NCBI GenBank assembly: GCA_002778195.1
Contig: PCDI01000012.1
Span: forward strand, 62,001-126,000
Length of the DNA stretch: 64,000 bases
Source of the DNA: Raffaelea ambrosiae
Lineage: Eukaryota; Ascomycota; Sordariomycetes; Ophiostomatales; Ophiostomataceae
Direction of reading: 5' to 3'
Of the stretch, positions 45,806-57,199 are shown piece after piece. Numbering within the stretch: the first letter of the stretch is position 1; each line of letters opens with the position of its first letter. Made by a program: the position numbers and the translations under genes. The notes beneath the pieces are model-generated. The model worked only from the letters and a program-made list of their open reading frames with translations. It did not search any database and was not told the DNA's origin.

Positions 45806-48061
45806 AAGGAGTCTTGGGCAACACAGTTTGCGTTGGAAGAGGAAGGAGGGCGGCTCGGTGTCAGAAGAGAAAAGGGCAGGAACGATGGGGGTGCGTATAC
45901 GTATTAGTCTTGTTCTCGTGTTTGTGCCGTTTGGTGCTGTGGCCAACGTGCAAATAAGAAACGGTGGGAAGGGGGCAGGGCGAAAGAATCTTATGTTTTC
46001 CAAATAATCACAACAATAATAATACGGGGATAAATAAAACAAGAGCAGTAGGGCTTCAGGAGGGCCTCCCGAGTACGTGGCAGCCGGCGGTCCGAAGAGT
46101 CTTGTTTGAGAGCTTTGCACGACGGACAAAAATAAAACACAGCAGGGAAGGAATGCACGGAGAAGAAGAAGAGGGTCTATTATCAAGCAAACGAGACGTG
46201 CGGAACGGCGGCCACACGGGACAAAAGAAAGACCCAAGAGAAAAGATGGGTGTCTCCAAAGACGAGTGTGTGGACGGGATATTTGTGTGTGAATGTCCCC
46301 CCCTATTGTCGGCTTTCCTTTTTCGCTTCCCCTTCTTGTTTCTCCCGTCTTCTCGTGCCACAGCCAAGCAGGGAGCCGTCGTGGAGCCGTCGGTTGCTTC
46401 TCTTGTCTTGCCAATGGTTTTTCTCTTTCTTGTTCCTCCGCTGTCTCGCTCCCTCCGCCACGGACGCCTTTACCCCGGGATCCCAATCCAACATCGTGTC
46501 TCAACGTATCTTGCTCGTATGAGGGCCGACCAGGTACTGCTGCTCCTTGTCTGTGCTTGGGACTACTTGTCCTCCGAGTACTCCTTCCCTTTTACTCCCT
46601 TCTCTTCTGGGGTAAGACACGTCCCATATACCGGGGGTATGAAATTCTGTGGGGGAAGAGACATGGGGGTGCCCTTGCACCCTTGTTTGGCTTTCACCGA
46701 GGGTGTGTCAAGTTGGGGCAGAATGGAGCACCAGCGCGGGAACGACACCGGGGGACACGGAACCGCAGGCAGAAGAATAAAAAAAGGTTGGGGGGGTGCA
46801 GGACGAAGGATGGGGAAGAGATGTAAGGTCTCAGGGGGTGTGTGATAAGGAGAGATGCTTGCTCCTTCAGCCGTCACCACCTTCTGTCACTTTTTTTTTT
46901 CTGTGACCGCTTCTGACTTGTGGCCAGCTGTGACTCGCCAGTGTCCGTACTTCATCCCTTTCAGCTCTGCAGCTATTCTTGCTATTCTTGTTTCTGTTCA
47001 GTCTCCTAGACCCAGGAAGAAAACAAGTGTCAGATTGGGTGGTGCTGTTGTCTCTTTTTGCCCTCCCTTCCATCACACCTCCTTCATTGCCCCCCTCCCG
47101 TCACCAACTTCAAAAGTCATCACAGCGCCGCATTTCGTGGCTGTGGTTGGGCGGGCTCGCGGAGGTCCCAAAGTATGCATTGTGTGCAAACGTCTACAGA
47201 GCATGCCGCGATCCCCAACATAAGAGTACCCAGTATCTTATCCTTGTTGCGGCCCCACGACATTGGTCGCCCCGAAAAATGGTCCCCGTCCACCCCAGTC
47301 AGCTAAAACACCACTCTCCCAAGGCATGGCCCCAGGGACCGAAACACCACCCAAGACAGCCAAAGCCAGCGAGACACGAAAGCAGCGGTCAGACGGACAG
47401 ACGGACTTGGTGTGTCTTGGGTCAGACTAGTTTTTGGGGCGGCCAGTGTCGCATACGAGGGGGAAAAATAGTAAAGTTCAAGAGACGGGGGAACAAGAAC
47501 GAAAACGAGGACACGTTGTTTTCGGCATGTCCGCCCTTCTTTCTTCCTTTCTTTTACCATTGATTTGTTCCCCTTCTTTCTTCCTACCCGTTTGCTGTCC
47601 ATTTCCTACCCCGTCTTTGTTTCTTGGCGGATGACGGCTTCTCACACCACACAGAAACATACGGACGAGACCCGCAGTGTAGCTCATTTTCGTACACTTG
47701 CTATCTTCTTCCTCCATTCTGTGGAAGCTTCCATGCTGGCATAATTTGATCCACACCCCCTAAAATTGGGTTGTGGGTTCTGTGGGGTAAGGCTGCGCTA
47801 GGGGAATGATAAGTGCTTGAGCCCCAATCTGCGGGCAAAGGTCTGTCATTTGCGAGTCGAAATGATGACGTTGATACCGGGCAATAAGACGCCGCCCGGT
47901 GTGCTTTTCCCGAGAGAACAGATATACGTCTCGTATATGCAGTAACGATGTGCTTTTCCTGGGGGGGTCGAACCGAAAGGAAGGCAACCAAGCAAGGGAA
48001 GCCCAAAAAGAACGAAGAAAAGAGGGCGAACAGAGATCGCGAGTGGCCTTAGCAGGTGTGT

Positions 48062-48094
<33 letters not shown>

Positions 48095-49414
48095 CCCCCA
48101 CGCGCTGATGCAAGCATATCCGTCCGCACACCAGGCGGTGAGAAAGAGACAAGGAATTGGGGGTAGTGGTGGTGCAGCTTTGGGGGAGCGACGGAGAGGG
48201 AAAGACAGGGCGTCACCAGGCATCTACTAACAAGGACGAGTCTTCCTTGTCAGGAAAGGTTGCGAAAAGACTTGGGTATTCATATTCTTCTTTGCAAATC
48301 CGCATGCATCATCGTCACCTTTCATCGGCCGCCATCATCCGCGATCGGCTCTTATCCAGCGCTTTATGGGATGAACAGGATCTTGCGCATAAACGATGAA
48401 AGAAGGAAAAGAACCAGAGTCAAGGTAAATGACCAGAAGAGCCCAAACAACGAAAAACATAACAAAAAAAGTAAAAATAATAAAAAACACGAGTGCCCCA
48501 GATGTCTCAGTCTCGGCCTCCTTTTCCCCCATTACCCCAAATGCGGGATGCCATTTCTCCCCGGATTGATCTGCCTTGGTCCCGATCGAAAATCGTCGAG
48601 AATGGGCGGCTCGTTTAAAACATGTTTTTCCCCCCTTCTCATTGCCTCGTCTCTCCCGTACGGCAAGTGTGCTACATGTTGTCCTTTTTGCTCGCAGGCT
48701 GCAACATCATCATCTTACCTTTCCGCCTCTTCCTATTCGTCTTCATGAACCGGCCGGCAGTTCACGATACACTACGCCCGGCAAATCACAGAAACAGGCT
48801 CCTCTCATTTCCCCAGATTTTCCGCCCTTCTGGAACACACCCCCCCTCCATGCATGTCCTTGGGTATTCCACTCGCTTTGTCCACTCGATCCGCTGTCCA
48901 TTTCTTATCCTCCGTCCACTGCCTTTGCTCGACTGGGCTCTGCTTTCGGCAATGTCATACCACCTTCTGCCTTCCATGTTTCAGCCGCAGTGCCCCAGAA
49001 AACGTGAAATAAATGGCTTACCCGTTCCGCATTTAGGCAGACGAGCCGATGAGTCGTCACCTCATATGCATGTTCATTTTTTGCATACCTTGCACAGAGG
49101 CCTTTCCATGAGCTTCCGCTTTCTGATCCAGGGCTTCCAATGTTACCTAGCAGCCTGGCTCAAAGTCACAAGTGCAATGTCTGCAGAGCCAGACCACAAC
49201 AAAAATCTATTCATTCTTCGTGAAAGATACATTCTTCCCGTTTCCCGCAACTGTGTACTCGTACCCCATAGACATGTGAAATTGGAATAGACAAAAAAGA
49301 TCAAAGGACTCCTCCCTAATGAAACCTATAACTGTTAGCTCACTACTTTCTTCCTTCTTCCGCTCTCGCCCCCCCCCCCTTGTTTTTTTCTTTCTCTTAG
49401 TATCTCGGTGTCTC
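45052..49414. other. 4.4-kb intergenic region
   Basis: No gene supported. 45.1-46.4 kb is C/T-rich on the minus strand, giving a long but low-complexity open frame without an ATG start. An A27 run lies at 45774-45801. A (GT)n microsatellite is at about 48058-48094. 48600-49000 is C/T-rich on the plus strand. Short frames have no domain. Confidence 0.5.
45774..45801. repeat. Poly(A) homopolymer (~28 bp)
   Basis: Uninterrupted A run preceded by GTT and followed by GAGCAAGG. Probably slippage-prone; no target-site duplication was noticed around it. Confidence 0.9.
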
Positions 49415-50575
49415 TCAGTCTTTCTTTGTCGCCAGCCCATAGGCCTTCACGGCCGTGCCTGCCCACAGCATCGCCTGGTCGTCCTCGCTCAGACTGGCCA
49501 TGTAGCACAGCTTCGACACCACGTTCCGCCACTTGTCCCAGGCACTGGCCTCGGCTCTGTTGATCTTGCGTGTCTTCCCGCCCTCTGTAGCACCGCCACC
49601 ACCACCACCATCCTTCTCCACAAAGCTGGCCGTGCACACCGGCCAGTCGCTGCCAAACATGAGCCGCGCGGGCCCAAAGGCTGTCACCAACACGACCAGC
49701 CAGGGCATGGCCGCCGAGAAAAAGGCGTCGGTGGACTGGCTCTTGAGCACCGAGGGCATCTCCGAAAAGAGACCCGACACCTTCATGTAGATGTGGTCCG
49801 GCGACCCCTTGCCGAGCGTGAACATGGTGTCGCGCCAGGCCACGTAGCCGCGGTCGGCGTTGGGGTTGAGCACGGTCAGGTCGGGCTTGGCCAGGTGGTT
49901 GATCACGAGGACAACCTTGTCGCTGTCGGGGATGTCGGCCGCGTGGACCTGCTCGACCAGGCTCACCGCCTCGTCGAGCTGCGACCGGCCGCGGCGGTGC
50001 TGGTCGATGCCCAGGTCAAAGGCGAAGCCGCGGCGGCCCAGAAGTTTCAGCGATGCCACAAAGTCGGGCTGCAGCATGGTGCCGCGCGGCTTGTCCTGGA
50101 CGAGGTAGCGGAAGCCGCGGACGCGGGGCCAGGCCACGGGCCCGGCGGCCTCTTGGACCTGGTCAAGGTAGCGCTCCAGCTCGGCGGGGCCGCTCGGGAT
50201 GGGGGCCCAGGGCACGATGGCCAGGCAGCGTGTCTGCGACTTGGAGGGCGACGATGCTTCTTCCTCGATGAGGCGCCGCAGGTACTTCACCTCCTCCAGC
50301 GGCTGCGTCCAGTCGGCCCCGCCGTCATTCTTGCGGTCGCACTCCATGAAAATGTAGCCCACCCGGGGGCCCAGGAGGTCCGTAGGAGCTCCATCGTCCT
50401 CGTCTGCCGTGTCTTCGGTGGCGCGTTCATCGTATTGCGTGTTCACAGCCTTGACATAGTCGCCGGGCGCGCACCCGCGCGCCAGCGGATTGGTCGGTGT
50501 GCACCATGCGAGCTTGTCAATGTCCTCGGGCTCCCAGAGGTGAATGTGCGAGTCGATGATAAAGGGAGGTGACAT
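49415..50575 (-). CDS. Amidohydrolase-2 family protein (rhamnono-/fuconolactonase-like)
   Basis: Single minus-strand exon, 386 aa, metal-dependent TIM-barrel hydrolase of the amidohydrolase-related family (COG3618-like, which contains sugar lactonases such as L-rhamnono-1,4-lactonase and L-fuconolactonase). Motifs: N-terminal IDSHIHLWEP with H10-x-H12 metal ligands after strand 1; RGFRYLVQDKPRGTM; VINHLAKPD with the barrel His; and MFGSDWPVC with the conserved catalytic Asp. The C-terminal helices end in AGTAVKAYGLATKKD, as in the family, where a 'GTA..Y.L' segment closes the fold. A short polyGly insert (GGGGGG) near residue 325 is not usual. Substrate is inferred only from family resemblance. 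No other L-rhamnose pathway gene is adjacent. Confidence 0.88.
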   Translation of the reverse strand: MSPPFIIDSHIHLWEPEDIDKLAWCTPTNPLARGCAPGDYVKAVNTQYDERATEDTADEDDGAPTDLLGPRVGYIFMECDRKNDGGADWTQPLEEVKYLRRLIEEEASSPSKSQTRCLAIVPWAPIPSGPAELERYLDQVQEAAGPVAWPRVRGFRYLVQDKPRGTMLQPDFVASLKLLGRRGFAFDLGIDQHRRGRSQLDEAVSLVEQVHAADIPDSDKVVLVINHLAKPDLTVLNPNADRGYVAWRDTMFTLGKGSPDHIYMKVSGLFSEMPSVLKSQSTDAFFSAAMPWLVVLVTAFGPARLMFGSDWPVCTASFVEKDGGGGGGATEGGKTRKINRAEASAWDKWRNVVSKLCYMASLSEDDQAMLWAGTAVKAYGLATKKD

Positions 50576-52157
50576 GGTGAATCAGGTTCGAAGGGGTGGT
50601 TCTATGGTTCAATGGTGCGTGTGGCCCTCTCTGGAGGCAATGTGGAACATGGGAGCTGTCGACGTTTGACACCTGCTCCACACAGACCGCGGGGTCGCTC
50701 TTGCTCTGTCGTTTTTTGACAGGACGGTCGTTCCTTCCTATTGTTTCCCTGTTTCCTCTGCAGATGGAGACAAGCCCCGCGCACAAAATAAAACAGAATT
50801 GAAAGCAAGAAAAAAAAGAAAGAAAAAAAGCAATGCACGACATCAAATACAATGAAGCAATGCGAAAATAACACCAAATCGAGAGACAAGCTACGCGAAA
50901 CAGACATCCTATTCTTCACCATTACCCACACCCGCATAGGATTACACCGAAACGCCGAAGCACTATCGGTCGTCGGCGCCGATACTAGCCCGGAAAGGCT
51001 TTGTCTTGCTGGCCCAAACCTGGCCTTAGCATCGTCATATTACTGGGCTTTTGTACATCCATCCTCTTTAGCATTGGATATCACACAATTCACTGGACGG
51101 TTTCTGGAACAATTTTTTTTTTCAATGAATAGCTTCAATCGTCATCTACCCATTGCCCCTTCATTTTCCATCGAGACAGTGCCACATAAGAAGCTATTTG
51201 AACGTTTCTGTCTCAAGTTCCTTCACCTATCTAAAGTTTTCCATGGCTGGCTCTCGAAAGGGAAACAGAAATTTAAAGGAACTAACTGTTTCCCCTCTCA
51301 AGGTCATGGACGTTGTCGGGGTCCCTCGGACAGGGCCAAATCCCGCCGTCCTTGTAACTCCATCAAGGAGACAAAGAGAGACAGGTTGGTGCCGAGGCCA
51401 TTGACGAACGCAATCAGTTGCTTTGTTGAAAAGGGAGACAAACAAAAGGACAACTCTCGTAAACACAAATGGGGAGACAAGGCCACAACATGTCCTTCGA
51501 CACGCGTGAACGGTGGAAGAGGAATACAACCGTGCCCGTTGGGGGTTCTTCGTTTCTTCTTTCCTTCTTTTCCGCGGCTCGGCGAACCGAGCGCGTGGGA
51601 AAAAAAAGAGAGAAGAAAAAAAGAGGGTGTTTGTCTTGTCAGAACAAAAAGACCAGCTCAATGTTCTTTGCAACGGGGTTGATTCTCGGCGTCTTCCTGT
51701 CCAGCGGCAAGGGAAGCATGTGCGGGATTGCAATGAACAAAAAATAAAACAAAACCAACACAAAAGGGAATGGTTTGTTAAAAAGTGATCTTTCTTTTTT
51801 CTTTTCTTTCTTTTTTTTCCGCGGCCTTGGGCAAATGAGTGGAACGGGCCACGGAAACAACATGGTGCTTCTTCAAACCAGATTGAGGCAAGAAGATGAA
51901 GACTAGCTTCTCTCTTGTCCTTGCTCTGGATTGGAACTGCTTCTGAGTGCATTTCAAGCGTTGTCATGAACGGACACACACACACACACACACGAGAGCT
52001 TGTCGACGCAAGGTCTTGGGGGAGGGGGGTCTGATCACCGGGCACTGCTGTCCTCACTACTTATTTTTCTCAAGCCACACACAGCTTTGTCTGTCTTCAC
52101 AACACACACAAAAATTGACACGTGTGTGTGTTATGTTGGGAAAAAAAAGAGACAGAT
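50576..52157. other. Intergenic, no gene found
   Basis: 1.6 kb between two minus-strand genes. (CA)n repeat at 51976-51993; A-rich tracts at 50810-50835. Overlapping frames at 50852-51788 lack domains. Confidence 0.55.
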
Positions 52158-53120
52158 TTAGGCAACGACGATGCCGTTGCGGCGAGCCGAGCGGGAGCTG
52201 CTGTACTCCTCCTCATCGGACGACGAGCAGGAGTCGTCGTAGCCGCAGCGGGAGCCACCACAGTCGATGCGGACACGGTCGCCCTTGCGGGTGATGCCGT
52301 AGCGCTCGCAGGTGCAGGAGCTGTAGTCGGAGCTGGGGGTGGAGTAGCCGGACAGACTGGAGTGGGTGCCCTGGGAGCTGGCATCGTCCGAGGAGTAGGA
52401 CAGGTCGGAGCCGTCGGAGGAGGACAGCGGCGAGCCAGCCACGACACCGTAGTCGGCGGTGATGTAGGCGTCGTCGGCGTAGGTGTTGTCGCCGTAGGTG
52501 ATCTCGGCGTCGAACTCATCGATGCCGGTGGCAGCGAGGTGGTTGGCCAGAGACTCCATGTCGTAGTCGCCAGTCAGGATGTGACGGGTGGCGTGCGGCG
52601 AGCGGGGCTTGGGGCTCTTGATCTGCGAAACAGACAGAGGGCGGCCCTTGGGGATGTCGGACGAGCGCTTGGACGACGACGACTTGTGGTGGTGATCCTT
52701 GGAGGAAGACGAAGAGTGGCGCGAAGACGAGGACGAGGTCTTGCTGCTGCTGCTCTTGTGCGACGAGGAGGAGCTCTTGGAGTGCGACGAAGAAGAGCTC
52801 TTGGAGCTGCTGGACGAGGACTTGGCCTTGGGGACGTCCAGGACGTTCAGCTCGCGGCCAGTGGTGGGCTCGACGGTCGACTTCTCGCTGGGGTTGTGCG
52901 AGATGTGGTAGCCATCAATGATGTAGTAGTACCAGTAGCGCTGGCCGGCCTCGACGTTGCCGGAAAAGCGGAAGGTGCCCTTCCACGAGCCAGACTTGGA
53001 GGAAGTCTTGTCCTTGGAAAGCGGGAGCTGGCCTTGGTAGTTGTCCCAGGAGCCCAGAAGATGCACGGTCTTGACCGAAGAAGAAACGCGGAGAGCGAAA
53101 GAAAGCTGAACAGAAGACAT
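52158..53120 (-). CDS. esdC: EsdC-like protein with N-terminal glycogen-binding (CBM48/AMPK-beta) domain
   Basis: Resembles Aspergillus EsdC, an early sexual-development protein with a glycogen-binding E-set domain. Single minus-strand exon, 320 aa. Residues ~1-95: VSSSVKTVHLLGSWDNYQGQ carries the conserved GSWDNY carbohydrate-binding loop, and GQRYWYYYIIDGYHISHNP carries the second aromatic strand, as in AMPK-beta/CBM48 domains. Residues ~99-160 are a Ser/Lys/His tract (KSSSSSHKSSSSKTSSSSSR). A middle region (DYDMESLANHLAATGIDEFDAEITYGD) and a Ser/Asp-rich C-terminus with several Cys (CTCERYG, DCGGSRCGYDDSC) complete it. The Ser tract is longer than I recall for EsdC. Codon use is strongly biased to C-ending codons, suggesting high expression. 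Confidence 0.9.
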   Translation of the reverse strand: MSSVQLSFALRVSSSVKTVHLLGSWDNYQGQLPLSKDKTSSKSGSWKGTFRFSGNVEAGQRYWYYYIIDGYHISHNPSEKSTVEPTTGRELNVLDVPKAKSSSSSSKSSSSSHSKSSSSSHKSSSSKTSSSSSRHSSSSSKDHHHKSSSSKRSSDIPKGRPLSVSQIKSPKPRSPHATRHILTGDYDMESLANHLAATGIDEFDAEITYGDNTYADDAYITADYGVVAGSPLSSSDGSDLSYSSDDASSQGTHSSLSGYSTPSSDYSSCTCERYGITRKGDRVRIDCGGSRCGYDDSCSSSDEEEYSSSRSARRNGIVVA

Positions 53121-53537
53121 TTTTGAAGATGTTTTCGTGGATTGAAAAGATGATTAAAAAAGAAGGATTGATTTTTTGTTCAAAGAATGATTGTAGTATG
53201 ACCCAAAATTGAGGAGAGGGCGTGTAGTAGGAATTTTGGCGAACAAGTAAAAGCCAGCAAAAGTTTAGAAATTTTTGATTAGAGAGGGTGAAAACATAGA
53301 ATGACCAGCAGACTATGTCGTGTAGAGTATGATTTTTTGAAATTTTTGGAGGTTATTGGTGTGTGAAGGTGTGTATATTAAACAGAGACCGGCTCTGGGG
53401 AAATGGGTGTAGGGGGGGAAAAAAGAGGAAAACAAAAAAAACCGAAACAAACACTGGCCTTTGAAGATTGAGAACTTGCTAAGGAAAGAAAAAAAGAAGA
53501 AGAAGAATCACAAGAAGGGCGGGCGCGAACAAGGGGT

Positions 53538-53545
53538 TATATAAA
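53538..53545. promoter_or_regulatory. Candidate TATA box (TATATAAA)
   Basis: TATATAAAGG on the plus strand, also readable as TTTATATAA on the minus strand. It lies 418 bp upstream of the esdC start codon. Orientation is ambiguous. If it serves esdC, the leader is close to 400 nt. Confidence 0.35.
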
Positions 53546-54330
53546 GGTGGAGGCCGAAAATGGAGGCCATCGTTCGGACAACTCTGACGAGTACACCCGG
53601 CCGCGGCCACCCTCCATCATGCCCTCTCAAAATAGGCATGGTGTGGATCCCCGGTGTCCATGGCCGGCAATCTGTCCACGAGGAATGGATCCTGGTCCAT
53701 AGCGTGCATACAAGTGGGCAAGCACATACTCGTACATAGTAGTATTACGAGACAGGAAACAGGTCAGGAAGGACGGGGCCAGAGTACGACTGGGTACCAC
53801 GTCCTCTTTGCTCGTGTCCAGGAAGCAGCCCAGAGGTACCTTGGATACCTGGGAAACGAGAGCAACCTGGGCCAAATCTGGGAAATCTGGGCAGACCTGA
53901 GCAACATGAGTTTGCTGATGGGGAAGAAGCCCTGAGCAACCAGGACGACAAGCCCAGGGAAAAAGGGCAACGAAAAAACCAAAAAAAAAAAGGAGGGAGT
54001 GGAGAAGGGACCTGCAGGCAGGACCGCCCAAGTCACAGCAAGCAGCCACAGAAAGCAGCGCAAAGTCGAGGTGACCAGGGAAGATGCATCTCGCACTACT
54101 GCATGGGCCGGCGGCTAACGGAGATGCTGTGATGGGCAAGGAAGCCATGCTGAGAACGTTCACCTCTTCACCTGCCCCCCCACTGTGTCGTTTGCGAACG
54201 GGAAGAGCGGGCGTCTAAATCGGAGCCGTCATTGGCGGAGCCTGCCAACTGCAGGGTTGCTCCCGCAGCTAATTGGGTGGGCCCCATCCAGCCCAGGAAC
54301 GTCTGTGCCCCACACCTTGGCCACGCGGGG

Positions 54331-54384
54331 CCAATGGGAGTGCACGGCCAATTAACGGCCTGGCCAATCAGAGGCCCTGGCCAA
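54331..54384 (+). promoter_or_regulatory. Cluster of four CCAAT boxes
   Basis: CCAAT occurs at 54331, 54348, 54363 and 54380, all in the same orientation and spaced 15-17 bp, the last two inside a duplicated CCTGGCCAATCA. ATTGG also appears at 54231 and 54270. CCAAT is the HAP/CBF complex site. The cluster lies 1.2 kb upstream of esdC. Confidence 0.5.
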
Positions 54385-57199
54385 TCACCTATGTGCCTTG
54401 TCACTGTTGGTCAAGCACACTCACACACACAACAGTAGCATGCTCTCCTTCTCTCGTCCTGTTCTTGGCCGCCACGCCTTCAGGGAAACGGGAGGCAGGG
54501 GGAAAACATCAGAAGCACAAAAAACAAAAGAAACAGAAGAAACAGAAAAAAAAACCCCAGAAAAAAAGAAGAAACGAAGAAACAAGCCTGTTAGACGTTA
54601 CTGCTGAAAAGGAATATCTTGCCAGATTCCTGCAGGCCTCTTGACGTTCTTTTCTTGCCCCCAACCTCATTCGTAATATCATGCGTAGTTAGACCAGTCA
54701 GGGCAAGAGAAATGTCCCTCTCCTCCCTCCAGACAACACAACTAATAATGCTTGCACTTACTACGGGCATTGTGTATCACACACTTGTGAGCTTCCCACG
54801 CTGGCTCGCCTCCAGCCGTGCGCGTCCGCCCGCTGGCTTGCTTCGGTTCTTCTTTCCTGGCTCCCTGGCCCCCATTCATGCCTGTTCCATGCTCGTCCTC
54901 CCATTGGCGGCTCGGAAGTGGTCATGCTGATCCTCGTCACATTCCTCGCCCCCAGCAGCCAAGAGGAACACAACTCACCGATTAGTGCCCTTTCCTTTTT
55001 TGTTCTGCCTGTCTTTTTCATCCGCCTTGTACTACTATGTATGTATGTGCTGATATGCCGAAAATGCCTTGGATAGTGAGTGAATTGTATGCGTGCATGA
55101 GCATCTTACGAACCAACAGACAAGGATCACGGCCGGATCGTTCCCTGCATTTCCCCAACGAACGCAACTAATGCAAGGTGTGATCAGGCGAAATCCCACG
55201 AGCCGTCCCAAGAAGACGAGCAGAAGAGGAAGGACGAGAAGGAGAAATGCGGAAGAGAAAGTACCAGTTGTGATCAATGGGTGGACGCAGTTCTCATCTG
55301 GCTTGATCCATTCAGCTGCTAGCGAGACAATGGATGGCCACGGTGCCCATTCAGACCCATTCGGTTCATCCTTTTCAGATGCTTGCGAGAAAGGCTTGAT
55401 TCAACAATACATGCAAAAACTACGCAAGGTGGCCCCCCGACGAAAGCGGACACACGGCCTTGAACATTTTCCCACAATGGAACAAGAAACACTTGTGTTT
55501 CTTTGCACAGCAATTCTTATGTAGCATCCAATCCAGGGAGGAGGAACAATGGCTGTCCTGGCCCGCCTACTCCGTTGTATCATGCCGGTTGTTCACCGGG
55601 CCGCAGTCCATCAGTAGAGAACCAGGCAGGGGGGTCATGTGCAAGACCGATGATGCAGGTAAGGAAGCCTCTTTCTTGTGGAGGGAAGACGGACCGGAAA
55701 CAATACGCTTGACCGGTTGTTCGCCCTTGCTGAGGTGCAAGACACACAATGACTATTGCATAGTAGTTGACTACCTCGTAGAAAGGGATAACTAACACGG
55801 AAGACCAAAAAGAGAAAAGACCTTCAGAGACAGAATAGTCGGAACACCGCTCTTGCCGCCGGAACCATTGACTTTAGTTTCTTTCTTTTTTTCTTTCTGA
55901 ATGCATCACCAAGCAATCCCCCCCTTAGTATGCACCAATTTTTGGCTGTCTTGTCAGCACACAAGACGCCCCTCCCTCTTTCTTGACTTATTTTTTCTAC
56001 TGTGTACTTTCCTTTCCGACATGTTTGTTTTTGCTCACTCGAATGGTCACGGAAACTTGGCCCGGATCCATGATCACGACAAGTTCGGTTGCGTTCTTGC
56101 TTTCTTGCTCTCTTCTCTCGTCCAAAAAGGGGGGGTCCGTTCGTCTTCCCCCCCAGTCTAATGCAGGCAATCAACGTAGCGCCGGCGGGTATGCACGAGC
56201 AAGAGCGAGGAACAGTGCTGAGCGTGACCACACTGCCCCAATTTGCTTGTCCATGCGATTGGACTCTTTCTGTTCGCTGTGCCTTGTGATGTGGTCCCAT
56301 TTATTGCCAATACTTGACTTGGTTATGCTGTTGTGAAAAATGGGTGGATGTGCTGTGTAAGACGGGAAAAGTATGGTCAGCAAAATAGGGGGTGGACCGC
56401 TGTAAGGCAGTGGACCTTTACAGCGCGTTTCTTTTCTGAGAGCCGTGTCGGACTGTGCTTTTAGTGTTGATCGACCTCGGTATCCCCTTGTGTAGGAGGA
56501 AAGCTTGGCCGACTCAGCAGTGTGGAGCCGTGCTCTTGTGCCGCATGTGCTTGGTTTGTCACCATACATTTGATAGGCTATTGCTCTCATTGGCACAAAG
56601 AGCAGAAATTTTGGAACCCTTTCCTTTTTTCTGGATAAGGCAAACACACACACACACACACACACACGCAAGCACACACTTATGCACTCGCCACGCACAG
56701 CACACATACCACCATAGACACCCGGAAACCCCTTTGCTTTTCATCACATATTTCGGCCAGCTAGTGACCACCACGCCTACCTCACAGCGCATCTTCGTCA
56801 CTGGACGAAAGCAGGGGGGAAAAAAGCCGGGCCGTCATTCTCTTGTCCACTCCTTTTTTGGGCACCCTTATTTTGGGCACCCTTATCTCGGCTGCCTTCA
56901 GGCTAACTTGTGAGTGTGAACCGTGCGTGTGAACTGTGAGCAAAGCAAAGCAAAAAAAAAAAAAAAAAAAAAAGAAGCCTTTGCTGGTCCCAAGAACCAG
57001 TGATGGATGGAACCAAGAACCTGGGGTGGCTAATGTAACCAAAAAAAAAAGGCACAAAGGGAGTTTAAGCGAGAAGGAAGAAGGGAGATCAGGACAGGCG
57101 CAAAGCAGTCCAAGGAAGCAGTCAGTCAGTCAGCCTCGGCCCAGGACAGCCTAGAGAAGAACCAAACTTTCTGTTTCTTCCCCCTTCCCCCCCTGAACT

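Larger units (their letters stand above)
53121..57199. other. 4.1-kb intergenic region upstream of two divergent genes
   Basis: Lies between the divergent esdC (-) and HD-hydrolase (+) genes. 53.12-53.55 kb is AT-rich esdC leader/promoter. A CCAAT cluster is at 54.33 kb. (CA)n is at 56643-56668 and an A22 run at about 56952-56973. No gene supported; frames such as 55093-55524 have no motif. Confidence 0.5.

Noticed and set aside
45146..46504. 452-codon minus-strand open frame
   Set aside because: Starts at a TTG codon, contains a poly-Phe run from the A27 homopolymer, is Ser/Pro/Leu low-complexity and has no domain. Better explained as a C/T-rich non-coding stretch.
47960..47985. GGTTCGACCCC on the minus strand, resembling a tRNA B box
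   Set aside because: No A box at the right distance and no acceptor-stem pairing. A GTTCAAATC at 5336 was rejected for the same reason.
49319..50572. 417-codon plus-strand frame antisense to the amidohydrolase
   Set aside because: The minus strand encodes a complete amidohydrolase with metal ligands; the plus frame is a shadow.
53627..54163. 178-codon minus-strand frame with hydrophobic stretches upstream of esdC
   Set aside because: Cys/Leu-rich without a signal-peptide cleavage pattern or family resemblance; overlaps several equally long frames.
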